From NCBI RefSeq assembly GCF_900155475.1, contig NZ_FXAM01000003.1, positions 62,001 through 126,000 of the forward strand: DNA of 64,000 bases. The letters are read 5' to 3'. Under the pieces are notes generated by a model. That model ran no database searches. It had not been told where the DNA came from and saw only the letters and a program-made list of their open reading frames with translations. The translations under genes and the position numbers were made by a program. The stretch is from Methylomagnum ishizawai. GTDB lineage: Bacteria; Pseudomonadota; Gammaproteobacteria; Methylococcales; Methylococcaceae. Of this stretch, positions 34,780 to 43,658 are shown in pieces (positions within the stretch are counted from its first letter, which is position 1; every line of letters begins with the position of its first letter).

Positions 34780-36002
34780 GTGCAGCATCACGCCTAGGTT
34801 GCCGGGTCTAAGGCTTGAAGGTTTGGCGGGCATTGCCAAACCGAGGGACCGGAGGTGTGAGATGGCGAAGCGATACCGGGTGACGCTCACCGCCGAGGAG
34901 CGGGGCGATTTGAAGGGGTTGATCGGGAGTGGCAAAGGCGCGGCGCGGAAGCTGGCCCATGCCCGCATCCTGTTGCAGGCCGACGAGGCCGAGGGCGGTC
35001 CGGGCCGCACCGACGCCGGGATAGCGGAGGCGTTGAACGTGGACGTCCGCACGGTGGAGCGGGTACGGCAACGTTTCGTGGAGCAGGGCATTGAAGCCGC
35101 CTTGGTGCCCAAACCGACCGACCGGGTGTACGCCCGCCTGCTGGACGGGGAGCAGGAGGCGCGGCTGATCGCGCTGGCCTGTTCCGAGCCGCCCGGGGGC
35201 AAGCCGCGCTGGACGCTGCGGTTGCTGGCGGACCGGATGGTCGAACTGGACTACGCCGAAACCGTGTCCTACGAAACCGTGCGGCGCACGCTCAAAAAAA
35301 CGAGCTCAAGCCCCACCTCCGCAAGATGTGGGTCATCCCGCCCAAGGCCTCGGCCGAGTTCGTAGCCGACATGGAGGACGTGCTGGAGGTCTACCGGCGG
35401 CCCTACGACCCCAGGCTGCCGGTGGTCTGCTTGGACGAGTCCTTCGTCCAGTTGGTGGGCGAGGTGCGCGAACCCCTGCCGATGGGGCCCGGCCAGCCGG
35501 AGCGCTACGACAGCGAGTACGTCCGCAACGGGGTGGGCAGCCTGTTCATGGCCTTCGAGCCCCTGGCGGGATGGCGCGAGGCCCGGGTCACCGAGGGCCG
35601 GACCCGCAAGGACTTCGCCGGAATCGTCCGGGACCTGGTCGATGGACGCTACCGGGACGCGGACAAGGTCGTGGTGGTCATGGACCAGTTGAACACGCAC
35701 TCGGCGGCCAGCCTGTACGAGGCCTTCCCGCCGGAGGAAGCCCGGCGGATCGCCGAGCGCTTGGAGATCCACCACACGCCCAAGCACGGCAGTTGGCTGG
35801 ACATGGCCGAGATCGAACTGAGCGCCCTGGCCCGCGACCTGCCCGAGCGCGTCGGCCAACGGGACGACCTGGTCCGCCACGTCGCCGCCTGGACAGAGCG
35901 CCGCAACCAAACCCAGGTCAAGGCCAATTGGCAATTCACCACCGCCGACGCCCGCATCAAGCTCCGCAAGCTCTACCCCACATTCGACGGGTGACAGAGC
36001 AC
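34780..36002 (+). mobile_element. IS630-family insertion sequence, complete
   Basis: The 1223-bp element is flanked by TA on both sides (34778-34779 and 36003-36004), the target duplication of IS630/Tc1-mariner elements. Its ends are imperfect inverted repeats (GTGCAGCATCACG at left; the right end reversed is GTGCTCTGTCACC). It carries one transposase in two overlapping frames. Only 131 bp separate it from the duplication of the ISAs1-type element. Confidence 0.88.
34862..35994 (+). CDS. IS630-family transposase, read through a -1 frameshift
   Basis: The first frame (34862-35365) encodes the helix-turn-helix part (TDAGIAEALNVDVRTVERV). The second (open by 35326, ending at 35994) encodes the catalytic core with all three DDE residues: VVCLDESFVQLV, VVVMDQLNTHS and PKHGSWLDMAEIE. 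The frames join at a run of seven A (35294-35300). A -1 slip there gives KKNELKPHLRKMW, which looks like the normal IS630 sequence at this place. A programmed frameshift is likely, as known in this family; a one-base indel is the alternative. Confidence 0.8.
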
Positions 36003-36193
36003 TAGTCCTGGCCGAGGAAGGCCATATGGAGCGGCGATTCGCCGCCTTCGTCGTCTTCCTGCGGCTCAAGCCAACGTTGATAGCCGAATAGCGGACGGCT
36101 TCCCGCCGTGGACGGTTCCGGCGGGTGGATATCTTCCGGGGTTTTTCCGGCGCGGGGATGGCCGGTATGGATCGGCTTGGGGGAGGTGTGCAT
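36002..36193 (-). CDS. Small protein of unknown function, stop formed at IS630 end
   Basis: This 63-aa hypothetical protein has a strong ribosome binding site (AAGGAG, 7 nt before the ATG). It is rich in Pro, His and acidic residues (KTPEDIHPPEPSTAG; EPQEDDEGGESPLHMAFLGQD). It has no signal peptide or membrane segment. The stop TAG is made by the TA target dinucleotide and the first base of the IS630 end, so the original stop may have been in the same place (TAN) or the protein may have been cut short. It follows the FAH-family gene on the same strand. A possible decayed copy is at 33153-33356. Confidence 0.55.
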   Translation of the reverse strand: MHTSPKPIHTGHPRAGKTPEDIHPPEPSTAGSRPLFGYQRWLEPQEDDEGGESPLHMAFLGQD

Positions 36194-36287
36194 GGGGTCG
36201 CTCCTTGGCAACGGGGTTGATCGGACTCGGCGGTGAATATAGGGTGCCGAATCTGAATCCCGGCTTAAGGGCGCGGGGCGATGCGAC

Positions 36288-36965
36288 CTAGCCGATGGTG
36301 ATGGTCAAGGGTTCCAATCCCGCCACCGTGGCTTCGAGGACGTCGCCCTTGTTGACGGCGCAGACCTCGACCGGCGTGCCGGTATAGATCAAGTCCCCCG
36401 GACACAGCCGCACCAGGGCCGAGAGCCGGCTGACGATCTCGGGCACCTTCCAGATCATGTCGCCAAGATCGGCGGCCTGCCGGATTTCGCCGTTCACCTT
36501 GAGCTCGATCCTGCCCTTGGAGATCGCCCCGGAATAAAACTCCGGCGTGATGGCCGAACAGGGGGCCGAGTGGTCGAAGCCCTTCGCCAGGTCCCAAGGC
36601 AAACCCCGGGCCTGGGCCGCCCGCTGCATGTCGTACAAGGTCATATCGAGGCCGACGGCATAGCCGAACACATAATCGTACTCGACCTTGTCCGCCGGGA
36701 TGTTCATGCCGCCCTTGGACAAGGCCACCACCAGTTCCACCTCCGGGCGCAGTTCGGCGGTGCCGGGCGGGTAGGGTAGCGTCCCGCCATTCTGGAGGAG
36801 GGCTTCCACCGGCTTGGTGAAGAAGAACGGCGTGCCGGGCTCGCCGGACACGGCCGGGTCGGGATAGTTGCCGCCCAGGCAGAAGATGCGCCGCACCGGG
36901 AAGGGATGGCTGGACATGGCCGGCAGGCTGACCACCGGCGCGGTGGGGAAAGCGTATTTTTGCAT
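36288..36965 (-). CDS. Fumarylacetoacetate hydrolase (FAH) family protein
   Basis: This 225-aa protein has the FAH catalytic domain: IFCLGGNYPDP, the metal-binding acidic run ELRPEVELVVAL, the segment GYAVGLDMTLYDMQRAAQARGLPW, KGFDHSAPCSAI, and LCPGDLIYTGTP near the end. These short FAH proteins act on acylpyruvates or related 2-keto acids with Mg2+. It is the last recognisable enzyme of the minus-strand nif/isc train, and a hairpin (36998-37021) separates it from the gene before. Its link with nitrogen fixation is by position only. Confidence 0.85.
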   Translation of the reverse strand: MQKYAFPTAPVVSLPAMSSHPFPVRRIFCLGGNYPDPAVSGEPGTPFFFTKPVEALLQNGGTLPYPPGTAELRPEVELVVALSKGGMNIPADKVEYDYVFGYAVGLDMTLYDMQRAAQARGLPWDLAKGFDHSAPCSAITPEFYSGAISKGRIELKVNGEIRQAADLGDMIWKVPEIVSRLSALVRLCPGDLIYTGTPVEVCAVNKGDVLEATVAGLEPLTITIG

Positions 36966-36997
36966 GGTTGATCCGTGGGTTGCGGGGGGACCGATGA

Positions 36998-37021
36998 AAA
37001 AGGCCGCGGGCGCGGCCTTTT
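36998..37021. terminator. Hairpin with A/T runs on both sides
   Basis: AAAAGGCCGCG-GG-CGCGGCCTTTT forms an 11-bp stem with a 2-nt loop and works on paper in both directions. It lies between the unknown gene (stop 37057) and the FAH gene (start 36965), so it probably reduces expression of FAH from the upstream operon. Confidence 0.65.
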
Positions 37022-37056
37022 GGCGTGTCGGGTGAGGACGGCGGAACGGCGCGGGT

Positions 37057-37365
37057 TCAGTCGCGGGCCACCAGCGCGGCCCGTTGGGCGTTGCGGATGC
37101 GCTCGGCGATGGCCTGGGGATTGGGGTCCACGACGGTTTTGCCCTGGGTCAGCGCGGTTTGCACGCTGGCGGCCTCGTCCGCCGATAGCGCCAAGCGACC
37201 GGCCATATGGGTGGCTTCGGGCACGGCGGTGATGATGGCGCGGACATTGGGGTGTTCCAGCACGGGAACCAGCCGGTCGGCTTCCGGCTTGCCGTCGAGG
37301 CACACGTAGGTACCAATGACCTCGACCTTGCGGCCATCCGCGGTGGTTTTGATGAAGGTGCTCAT
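37057..37365 (-). CDS. Conserved-looking hypothetical protein in the nif train
   Basis: This 102-aa soluble protein contains FIKTTADGRKVEVIGTYVCLDG, VRAIITAVPEATHMAGRLAL and a C-terminal helix (AIAERIRNAQRAALVARD). It has a single Cys and no metal motif. I do not recognise it; its place between the FmdB zinc ribbon and FAH genes suggests a nif-associated accessory. Start and stop are clear, with 39 nt to the FmdB-type gene. Confidence 0.65.
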   Translation of the reverse strand: MSTFIKTTADGRKVEVIGTYVCLDGKPEADRLVPVLEHPNVRAIITAVPEATHMAGRLALSADEAASVQTALTQGKTVVDPNPQAIAERIRNAQRAALVARD

Positions 37366-37404
37366 GGCGTATCGACCTCGATAGGAGAAATGGGGGGAAC
37401 CGCG

Positions 37405-37641
37405 CTAAACCTTGAGCTTGGCGCGTTCGGCCTTGGAATAGTTGCTGAAATGGCCTTCCTTCGCCGCCTGGCCGCGGGCCTTGGCGATGATGCCGGGAAT
37501 CTTGCCCTGGGGCGCGGTGAGGGACAGTAGTTTTTCCAGGTTCTGGCCGCCGCAATGGGGACAGGTGGGCACGCTGGAAGCGCTGACCAGGAGTTCGAAT
37601 TGCTTATCGCATTGTGGGCAGTGGTAATCGTAGATCGGCAT
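37405..37641 (-). CDS. FmdB-type zinc ribbon protein
   Basis: This 78-aa protein begins IYDYHCPQCDKQFELLVSAS and continues VPTCPHCGGQNLEKLLSL, two CxxC pairs that bind one zinc ion. The remaining 35 residues are basic and probably helical. The family is widespread as a putative regulatory or chaperone protein with no settled function. In this place it belongs to the same minus-strand operon as the BolA and glutaredoxin genes. Confidence 0.85.
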   Translation of the reverse strand: MPIYDYHCPQCDKQFELLVSASSVPTCPHCGGQNLEKLLSLTAPQGKIPGIIAKARGQAAKEGHFSNYSKAERAKLKV

Positions 37642-37749
37642 AAGGTTTTCCGTATTCGTGGGATTACGTCGATATTGGGAACGTGGGACGGGACGTCCCG
37701 CCGTGCCCGGTTCCAGGCTGGCCGGTGTGCGAAAACCTCGGAATGCGCC

Positions 37750-38010
37750 TTAGGCGGCGGGCGCGGCGTTGGCCGCTTCCCGTTGCCATTCGGGCGGGGT
37801 GTAGACCTTCATGCTGATGGCGTGCAGGGCGCCGGTGCCCAGGGGTTCCCGCACGGTTTCCAACACCCTTTGCTGGCGTTTGACCGGGCTCAAGCCCTCG
37901 AAGGCTTGGGAAACCACCACCACCGAGAAATTGCAGCCCTCGCCCTCGACCAGGGTTTCGCAGCCGGGCAGGCCGGTTTCGATCAGCGCACGGACTTCGG
38001 CGATTTCCAT
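37750..38010 (-). CDS. BolA/IbaG-family protein
   Basis: This 86-aa protein has the BolA fold signature (FSVVVVSQAFEGLSPVKRQQRVLETV) and HAISMKVYTPPEW at the end. A Cys in EGEGCNFSVV is in the position where IbaG/BolA proteins bind a shared [2Fe-2S] cluster with CGFS glutaredoxins. The glutaredoxin gene lies just 4 nt upstream in the same operon, so the two very likely form that heterodimer in Fe-S trafficking. Confidence 0.88.
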   Translation of the reverse strand: MEIAEVRALIETGLPGCETLVEGEGCNFSVVVVSQAFEGLSPVKRQQRVLETVREPLGTGALHAISMKVYTPPEWQREAANAAPAA

Positions 38011-38014
38011 GGCC

Positions 38015-38362
38015 TTAACCCGCCGCCGCTTCCGCCGCCTGCTTGGCGGCCACGGCCTTTTCCATCATCGGTTTCAATTCGCCTTTCTGGGCGACATCGG
38101 CCACGATGTCGCTGCCGCCGACCAATTCGCCGCCGACGAACAACTGCGGGAAGGTCGGCCATTCCGAGATGCTGGGCAGCTTCTCGCGGATCGACGGGGC
38201 TTGCAGGATGTTGACATAGGCGAAGGGGATGCCGGTGGTTTGCAGCGCGGCCACGGCCTTGGCCGAGAAACCGCATTGCGGCATTTCCGGCACGCCTTTC
38301 ATGTAGAGGATGACCGGATGCTCGGCGATCTGCTTGCGGATGATGTCTTCGATGTCGCTCAT
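38015..38362 (-). CDS. grxD: Monothiol glutaredoxin, Grx4 family
   Basis: This 115-aa glutaredoxin carries the CGFS active site (MPQCGFSAKAVAAL) and the family features VILYMKG, WPTFPQLFVGGELVGGSDIV. CGFS proteins carry and transfer [2Fe-2S] clusters, often with a BolA partner, which is encoded next. The ATG at 38362 (MSDIEDIIRKQI) is chosen because it matches the usual family N-terminus; the longer frame upstream is not likely. It may be a nif-specific copy. Confidence 0.92.
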   Translation of the reverse strand: MSDIEDIIRKQIAEHPVILYMKGVPEMPQCGFSAKAVAALQTTGIPFAYVNILQAPSIREKLPSISEWPTFPQLFVGGELVGGSDIVADVAQKGELKPMMEKAVAAKQAAEAAAG

Positions 38363-38493
38363 GGTTGGATACTCAGTCGGGGGTGAAGGTGGAACCCGTG
38401 GCCCGGAGGGAGCCGCGCGGAATCCTGGAGGATTTCCGGAGAACCCGGTCGCCGGGTTCCGCCGCGCTCCATCCGGGCCACCCAAGGGCCGGT

Positions 38494-38793
38494 TTAGACG
38501 AAGCTCAGCAGTTCCACGGTGATATCCTCGGTGCCCAGCACCTTGCTCTGGCAGGCCAGGCGCGATTTGGAACCGACGCCGACGATGGTGTCGAGCTTGG
38601 AATGCTCCGGGGCGGCGGGCCGCGAAACGCCCTTCTTTCCGGCTTGCAGGAAGATGTGGCAGCTACCGCACTGGGCGTTGCCGCCGCATTTGTGCATCAG
38701 GTTTTCGCCCGCGGCCAGGATGGCTTCCAGGAGGGTCATGCCCTCGGTGACTTCGACGGTCTTGCCGGAGGGCTGGATGGTCAGCGTGGTCAT
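38494..38793 (-). CDS. [2Fe-2S] ferredoxin, plant/adrenodoxin fold
   Basis: This 99-aa protein has cysteines in CGGNAQCGSC and a fourth in RLACQS, the C-x5-C-x2-C...C pattern of [2Fe-2S] ferredoxins. The ATG at 38793 is followed by TTLTIQPSGKTVEV. It resembles FdxB-type ferredoxins found in nif clusters, where a role in electron supply or cofactor assembly is proposed. It lies upstream of grxD on the same strand, with a 131-nt gap. Confidence 0.85.
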   Translation of the reverse strand: MTTLTIQPSGKTVEVTEGMTLLEAILAAGENLMHKCGGNAQCGSCHIFLQAGKKGVSRPAAPEHSKLDTIVGVGSKSRLACQSKVLGTEDITVELLSFV

Positions 38794-38857
38794 TGTTGTA
38801 CCTCTGTACTTTACTTTTGGTGGTTGTAAGCCCGCTCCCGCATGGAACACAGGCATG

Positions 38858-38935
38858 TAGGGCGGGTGGGCCGGTACCCCGGCGTAACCCGCCGACTCTT
38901 GCAAACGGCGGGTTACGCTGCGCCAACCCGCCCTA
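38858..38935. repeat. Nested palindromic intergenic repeat
   Basis: Outer arms TAGGGCGGGT (38858-38867) and ACCCGCCCTA (38926-38935) enclose inner arms GCGTAACCCGCCG (38882-38894) and CGGCGGGTTACGC (38906-38918). The unit lies between two genes of the nif train and can fold into a long cruciform. It looks like a REP-type or non-autonomous mobile repeat. Related words (GGGCGGGT, ACCCGCCCTATG) occur near 44225-44290. Confidence 0.7.
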
Positions 38936-38940
38936 TCCGG

Positions 38941-39435
38941 CTATATCCCCGCCGCCAGCGCCCCGATCACCGAGCCACCCACCGTGTCGGCGCGGTCCAA
39001 TTCCCCGAGCTTGCCGAGAATGGCCTCGCAGCCCAGGCTATCGCCCTGGCGCAGGCGGATGAAGGCCAGCGCCTTGAGCGAGAATAGGTAGAAATGTTGC
39101 GGGCTGTCGTGGCGGCTCCAATCGGTGGTGTCCGGGGTCAAGGCCGGATAATCGTCGGGGAATCCGCCCAGGCGGGCGGCGGTCGCCAGGGCCGCGCGGA
39201 CGGCGGCCTCGGCGGCGGCCAATTTCCCCTTGTAGAAATAAAACTTGTAGATCGAGAAATACACCGCCAAGGCTTCCGGGGCTTGGCTCCGCGCCTTCAA
39301 CAGCAAGGCCTCGGCCTTGGCCGTGTCGTGATAGGAACCCATGGCCTCTTCCAGCAGGCCGCCGACCTCGGGCGGTACGACGCTGGCGTAGAAGGTGTCG
39401 CGGGGCTTGGCGGAACCGATTTCCCGGATGTCCAT
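38941..39435 (-). CDS. Hypothetical nif-associated helical protein
   Basis: This 164-aa protein is mainly helical with TPR-like pairs: AKAEALLLKARSQAPEALAVY, FYFYKGKLAAAEAAVRAALA, FYLFSLKALAFIRLRQGD. It has one Cys and no signal peptide. I recognise no named family. It starts 3 nt after the stop of the thioredoxin-like ferredoxin gene on the same strand. A scaffold or interaction role is only a guess. Confidence 0.65.
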   Translation of the reverse strand: MDIREIGSAKPRDTFYASVVPPEVGGLLEEAMGSYHDTAKAEALLLKARSQAPEALAVYFSIYKFYFYKGKLAAAEAAVRAALATAARLGGFPDDYPALTPDTTDWSRHDSPQHFYLFSLKALAFIRLRQGDSLGCEAILGKLGELDRADTVGGSVIGALAAGI

Positions 39436-39437
39436 GG

Positions 39438-39764
39438 TCAGCCCCAAACCGCCGCCGGGGCCAACAAACGCTCGACCGGCGCGCCTTCCTTGAGATGGCC
39501 GCTGACGATCTCGGCCACGTCTTCCGGCTTGACCTTGGCGTACATCACGGCATCCGGGTAGACGATCACGGTCGGACCCTGGTCGCAGGCACCCAGGCAG
39601 CCGGTGCTAGTGAGGGCGAACTGGCCGTACAACTGGCCTTGCTCGAATTGCTGGGCGAAGGTCTGCAAAACCTGGGCGCAGCCGAGTTGGGCGCAAGAGC
39701 CGCGGGGATGGCCCGGCGGGCGGGCCTGGGCGCAGACGAAAACGTGTTTTTGTGGCTTTGGCAT
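39438..39764 (-). CDS. Thioredoxin-fold [2Fe-2S] ferredoxin
   Basis: This 108-aa protein has four Cys in the arrangement of the thioredoxin-like [2Fe-2S] ferredoxins (C-x11-12-C then C-x3-C): HVFVCAQARPPGHPRGSCAQLGC and TSTGCLGACDQGPTVIVYPDAVMY. Its relatives are the Azotobacter and Clostridium pasteurianum Shethna-type ferredoxins, which are found near nif genes and bind the MoFe protein. It lies between nifW and the helical unknown gene in the same train. A hairpin-prone AT-rich spacer of 148 nt separates it from nifW. Confidence 0.85.
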   Translation of the reverse strand: MPKPQKHVFVCAQARPPGHPRGSCAQLGCAQVLQTFAQQFEQGQLYGQFALTSTGCLGACDQGPTVIVYPDAVMYAKVKPEDVAEIVSGHLKEGAPVERLLAPAAVWG

Positions 39765-39912
39765 GGTGGTGAATCCTCTGGGGACGGTGTTTTGTTATTC
39801 GTGTTCCGGCGGCAAGTTGTCCAAAGTCTCACGCAAAGGCGCTAAGGCACAAAGATTTTTGTGTGCTTTTTCCTTGGCGTGGGCAATAGGGACATCGATT
39901 ACCGCCATACCC

Positions 39913-40257
39913 TTAGCCGGCCTTTTTGCGGCTGGCCGAGAGGCTGGTTTTCATGCTGTCGAGGGAGATGTTCTTGTTGCCATCCTGCTCCTGAAACACC
40001 TTGAATACCTTCTCTTGGGCGGCGGTGGATTTGACGAAATCGTTCAGCGCCTGGATCAGATGGCCCTTGCAGGTTTCCATGGCGGTGGTTTCGTCCATAT
40101 CGTCCGGGATGGGCGTGCGGCTCAGGTATTGCCCGAAGCGCCGCATGATGTGCAGCCGGTTGACGTGGACCACGCCGGGGTCGTATTCAACGCCGAAGAA
40201 ATCCAGGAATTGCTCGGTATCGGAGAATCCGGCGATGCGTTCCAAGACAGGGTTCAT
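39913..40257 (-). CDS. nifW: Nitrogenase stabilizing/protective protein NifW
   Basis: This 114-aa protein fits Nif[36 protein letters not shown] and a C-terminal helix ending in Lys residues. NifW binds the MoFe protein and protects it from oxygen or helps its maturation. Its ATG overlaps the stop of nifV (ATGA), so translation is coupled. The order nifV-nifW is the same as in Azotobacter. Confidence 0.9.
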   Translation of the reverse strand: MNPVLERIAGFSDTEQFLDFFGVEYDPGVVHVNRLHIMRRFGQYLSRTPIPDDMDETTAMETCKGHLIQALNDFVKSTAAQEKVFKVFQEQDGNKNISLDSMKTSLSASRKKAG

Positions 40258-41444
40258 AAATTGGCCTCCATCAGTGTGGTTCCGGTGATGCGCCGCCGGG
40301 CCAGGCTGCCGGACGACTGGGCTTCGCCCGTCGCCTCGCGGTAGAAACCCCGCAGTTCGGCGGCGCTGGGCGTGCGCTTGGTTTGGTTGGCGTGGATGCG
40401 GATGCGGCGTAGCAGCACGGCGGCGGTGGTTTCGCTGAGGGCGATGCCGAGTTCGCGGTAGCGCTGGATCACGGCGCGGGAACCCGAGTGCTTGCCCAGC
40501 ACCATGCGGTGTTCGCGGCCCAGGGTCTTGGGATCGACGCCTTGATAATTCAGGGGGTTTTTCAGAAGGCCATCGACATGGATGCCGGCTTCGTGGGTGA
40601 ACACGGCCTCGCCGACGATGCTTTTATTCGGCGCGACCGGACGGCCCGAAGCCTGGGCCACCAGGGCGGAAATGGCCCGGAACCGCCCGACATCGATGCC
40701 GGTCGGACGCTGGTAGAGCTGATGCAAAGCCATCACGGTTTCTTCCAGGGCGGCATTGCCGGCCCGTTCGCCCAGGCCGTTGACCGTGGTGTTGACGTGG
40801 CTGGCCCCGGCCTGGATCGCCACCAGGGTATTGGCGGTGGCGAGGCCGAAATCGTTGTGGGCGTGCATTTCGATTTCGAGATCGACCGCCGCGGCTAAGC
40901 GGCGGATACGCTCGAAAGTGGCGATGGGATCGAGGATGCCCAAGGTGTCGGCGAAGCGGAAACGGCGGGCACCGGCTTTTTGGGCGGTTTCCAGTACTTG
41001 CAGCAGGAATTCGGGATCGGCGCGGGAAGAATCCTCGCCGCCCACGCACACGTCCATATCGGTCTCGCGGGCGCGGCGGACACAGCGGTCCACCGTGGCC
41101 AGCGCCCAGGCGCGGTCGCGGTTGAGTTTATGGCGCAATTGGATGTCGGACACCGGGATCGAGAGATTGACCAGATGGGCACCGCAGCCGGTGGCGGCTT
41201 CCAGGTCTGCCTCGCACATTCGGCCCCAGACCATCAGCCGCGACGGCAGGCGCAGCCCGGCGATGGCGGCGATGATGTCCCGCTCTTCCGGCCCCATCGC
41301 GGGGATGCCGATTTCCATCTCCGGCACCCCGGCTTCGGCCAGGGCTTGGGCGATGGCGAGCTTTTCCTCCGGATTGAAGGCCACGCCCGCCGTTTGTTCG
41401 CCGTCGCGGAGGGTGGTGTCGTTGATGACGGGGTCGCGCGCCAT
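40254..41444 (-). CDS. nifV: Homocitrate synthase
   Basis: This 396-aa enzyme makes homocitrate from acetyl-CoA and 2-oxoglutarate, the organic ligand of the FeMo cofactor. It has the catalytic [16 protein letters not shown] at the N-terminus (residues 8-23) and the metal-binding [13 protein letters not shown]. It has LeuA-like G[12 protein letters not shown]. Length matches NifV. It sits directly after fdx of the isc cluster (2-nt gap) and before nifW (4-bp overlap). Confidence 0.95.
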   Translation of the reverse strand: MARDPVINDTTLRDGEQTAGVAFNPEEKLAIAQALAEAGVPEMEIGIPAMGPEERDIIAAIAGLRLPSRLMVWGRMCEADLEAATGCGAHLVNLSIPVSDIQLRHKLNRDRAWALATVDRCVRRARETDMDVCVGGEDSSRADPEFLLQVLETAQKAGARRFRFADTLGILDPIATFERIRRLAAAVDLEIEMHAHNDFGLATANTLVAIQAGASHVNTTVNGLGERAGNAALEETVMALHQLYQRPTGIDVGRFRAISALVAQASGRPVAPNKSIVGEAVFTHEAGIHVDGLLKNPLNYQGVDPKTLGREHRMVLGKHSGSRAVIQRYRELGIALSETTAAVLLRRIRIHANQTKRTPSAAELRGFYREATGEAQSSGSLARRRITGTTLMEANL

Positions 41445-41446
41445 GG

Positions 41447-41788
41447 CTAGCCCTTCCTCTCTTTCGCCAGATTACGGCTATAGCGGGGGATTTCGACGGT
41501 CAGGTCTTCGCCCTTGACGAAGGCTTGGCAGGACAGCCGCGATTGCGCTTCCAAGCCCCAAGCCTTATCCAGCATGTCTTCCTCGTCCTCGTTGGGCCGG
41601 TCCAGGGAGTGGTAGCCCTGGCGCACGATGACATGGCAGGTCGAGCAGGCGCAGGCGTGTTCGCAGGCGTGTTCGATTTCTATCTCGGCGGCCAGCAGGG
41701 CTTCGCAGAGGGTCTGGCCTTTGCGGGCTTTGACCACCGCACCTTCGGGGCAGAGTTCGGCATGAGGCAGGACGGTGATGTTCGGCAT
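41447..41788 (-). CDS. fdx: Isc-type [2Fe-2S] ferredoxin
   Basis: This 113-aa protein matches the ISC ferredoxin: [16 protein letters not shown], then [12 protein letters not shown] (C-x5-C-x2-C ligands) and a fourth Cys in RLSCQA. It donates electrons for Fe-S assembly on IscU. The ATG at 41788 is chosen since the protein then begins MPNITVLP like its relatives; the frame upstream overlaps hscA. Nearly no gap separates it from hscA and nifV. Confidence 0.93.
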   Translation of the reverse strand: MPNITVLPHAELCPEGAVVKARKGQTLCEALLAAEIEIEHACEHACACSTCHVIVRQGYHSLDRPNEDEEDMLDKAWGLEAQSRLSCQAFVKGEDLTVEIPRYSRNLAKERKG

Positions 41789-41789
41789 G

Positions 41790-43658
41790 TCAAACCCCAA
41801 GTTCTTCGAGCTTCTGGCCGGTGAGGGCGGTTTTGATGCTTTGGTCCATGCGCTTGGCGGCGAAGGGCAGGCTGGCATCGTTGAGGGCGTCGGCGGCTTG
41901 CTTGATCGCCGCCCAATCGGAACCTTCGGTGGTGACGCGCAGGGCTTGCATCCCCTCGGTCAAGACCGCCAGTTCTTCCGCCGTCAGCAGGCCGCTGTCT
42001 ATGGTCAGCGCCGCCTCGGTGGCTTCCAGCAAGCGGGCGGCTTCGACCTTTTGCTCTTGCAAGCGCCGGGCTTCAATGTCGTCCTGGGCGTGCTGGTAGG
42101 AATCCTCGATCATGCGGGTGATGTCGCCATCTTGCAGGCCATAGGAGGGTTTTACCTCGATATGGGCCGCGACTCCGCTGATTTGCTCGGCGGCGGACAC
42201 GCTCAAAAGCCCGTCGGCATCGACCTGGAACGTGACCCGGACCCGTGCCGCGCCCGCCACCATCGGCGGAATCCCGTGCAACTCGAACCGCGCCAGCGAA
42301 CGGCATTCGCTCACCAGTTCGCGCTCGCCTTGGACCACATGGATGCTCATGGCGGTCTGGCCGTCTTTCCAGGTGGTGAATTCCTGGGCGCGGGCGATGG
42401 GCAGGGTGGCGTTGCGGGGGACGATCTTCTCGGCCAAACCACCCATGGTTTCGATGCCCAAGGATAACGGGATCACGTCGAGCAGCAGCCAATCATCGTC
42501 GCCGCGGTTGCCCGCCAGCGCGTTGGCTTGCAGGGCGGCACCGAGGGCGACCACCCGGTCGGGGTCGAGGTTGATCAGCGGCGTCTGCTGGAAGAAATCG
42601 GCCACGGCCTTGCGGATGCAAGGCATCCGGGTGGCACCGCCGACCAGGACCACACCCTTCACATCCTCGATGCCCAGGCCGGCATCGCGCAGGGCTTTCC
42701 GCACCGGGGACAGCGTGCGCTTGACCAGGCCTTCGGTGAGGCCTTCGAACAGTTCGCGGGTCAGCGGACGTTCCATGGCGGCCCCGTTGGACATCCGCGC
42801 CGTGACCTGGGTTTGGGTTTGGTCGGACAAGCGTTCCTTGGCGGCGCGGGCGGCGGTCAGCAAGCGGCGCACATCGCCGGTGGTGGGCGATAGTTCGTTG
42901 CCGGTCTCCTTCAGCAGCCAATCGCAGATGGCATGGTCGAAGTCGTCCCCGCCCAGCGCCGGGTCGCCATTGGTGGCCAACACTTCGAACACGCCGCGGG
43001 TCAGCTTCAAAATCGAAATATCGAAGGTGCCGCCGCCCAGGTCGTAAACCGCGTATACACCTTCCGCGCCTTGGTCCAGGCCATAGGCCACGGCGGCGGC
43101 GGTGGGTTCGTTGAGCAAACGGTAGACTTCCAGCCCCGCCAACTTGGCGGCGTCCTTGGTGGCTTGGCGCTGGGCGTCGTCGAAATAAGCCGGGACGGTG
43201 ATAACCGCGCCCGCGAGTTCGCCGCCCAAATCCTGTTCCGCCCGGACCTTCAACGCCTTGAGGATTTCCGCCGACACCTGGACCGGGCTGACGATGCCGG
43301 CCTGGGTCTCGAACTGGGCCATGCCGGGGGCATCGACGAATTTGTAAGGGGTGCCGGTGCGTTCGGGCAGGTCTTGGCGGGCGCGGCCCATGTAGCGCTT
43401 GACCGAGACGAAGGTGTTGGCGGGATCGTCGCTCTGCCAGACGGTGGCGTCGTAGCCCACGTCGATCCGATGGTCGGCGTGGTAATGCACCACCGAGGGC
43501 AGTAACACCCGGCCTTGTTCGTCTTCCAGCACGACGGTCTGGCCGTCCTTGACGGTGGCGACCAGGGAATGGGTGGTTCCGAGGTCGATGCCCACCGCGA
43601 GCTTGCGCGGTGGGGCTTTCGGCTTGGCACCGGGTTCTAAGATTTGCAGCAGGGCCAT
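41790..43658 (-). CDS. hscA: Fe-S assembly chaperone HscA (Hsp70 family)
   Basis: This 622-aa Hsp70 has the ATP-binding GIDLGTTHS near residue 23, [13 protein letters not shown] near 205, [13 protein letters not shown] near 345 and a substrate-binding domain after about 400. Length fits HscA. It recognises the LPPVK motif of IscU, which is present in the IscU of this operon, and helps cluster transfer with HscB. It overlaps the hscB stop by one base. Confidence 0.95.
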   Translation of the reverse strand: MALLQILEPGAKPKAPPRKLAVGIDLGTTHSLVATVKDGQTVVLEDEQGRVLLPSVVHYHADHRIDVGYDATVWQSDDPANTFVSVKRYMGRARQDLPERTGTPYKFVDAPGMAQFETQAGIVSPVQVSAEILKALKVRAEQDLGGELAGAVITVPAYFDDAQRQATKDAAKLAGLEVYRLLNEPTAAAVAYGLDQGAEGVYAVYDLGGGTFDISILKLTRGVFEVLATNGDPALGGDDFDHAICDWLLKETGNELSPTTGDVRRLLTAARAAKERLSDQTQTQVTARMSNGAAMERPLTRELFEGLTEGLVKRTLSPVRKALRDAGLGIEDVKGVVLVGGATRMPCIRKAVADFFQQTPLINLDPDRVVALGAALQANALAGNRGDDDWLLLDVIPLSLGIETMGGLAEKIVPRNATLPIARAQEFTTWKDGQTAMSIHVVQGERELVSECRSLARFELHGIPPMVAGAARVRVTFQVDADGLLSVSAAEQISGVAAHIEVKPSYGLQDGDITRMIEDSYQHAQDDIEARRLQEQKVEAARLLEATEAALTIDSGLLTAEELAVLTEGMQALRVTTEGSDWAAIKQAADALNDASLPFAAKRMDQSIKTALTGQKLEELGV

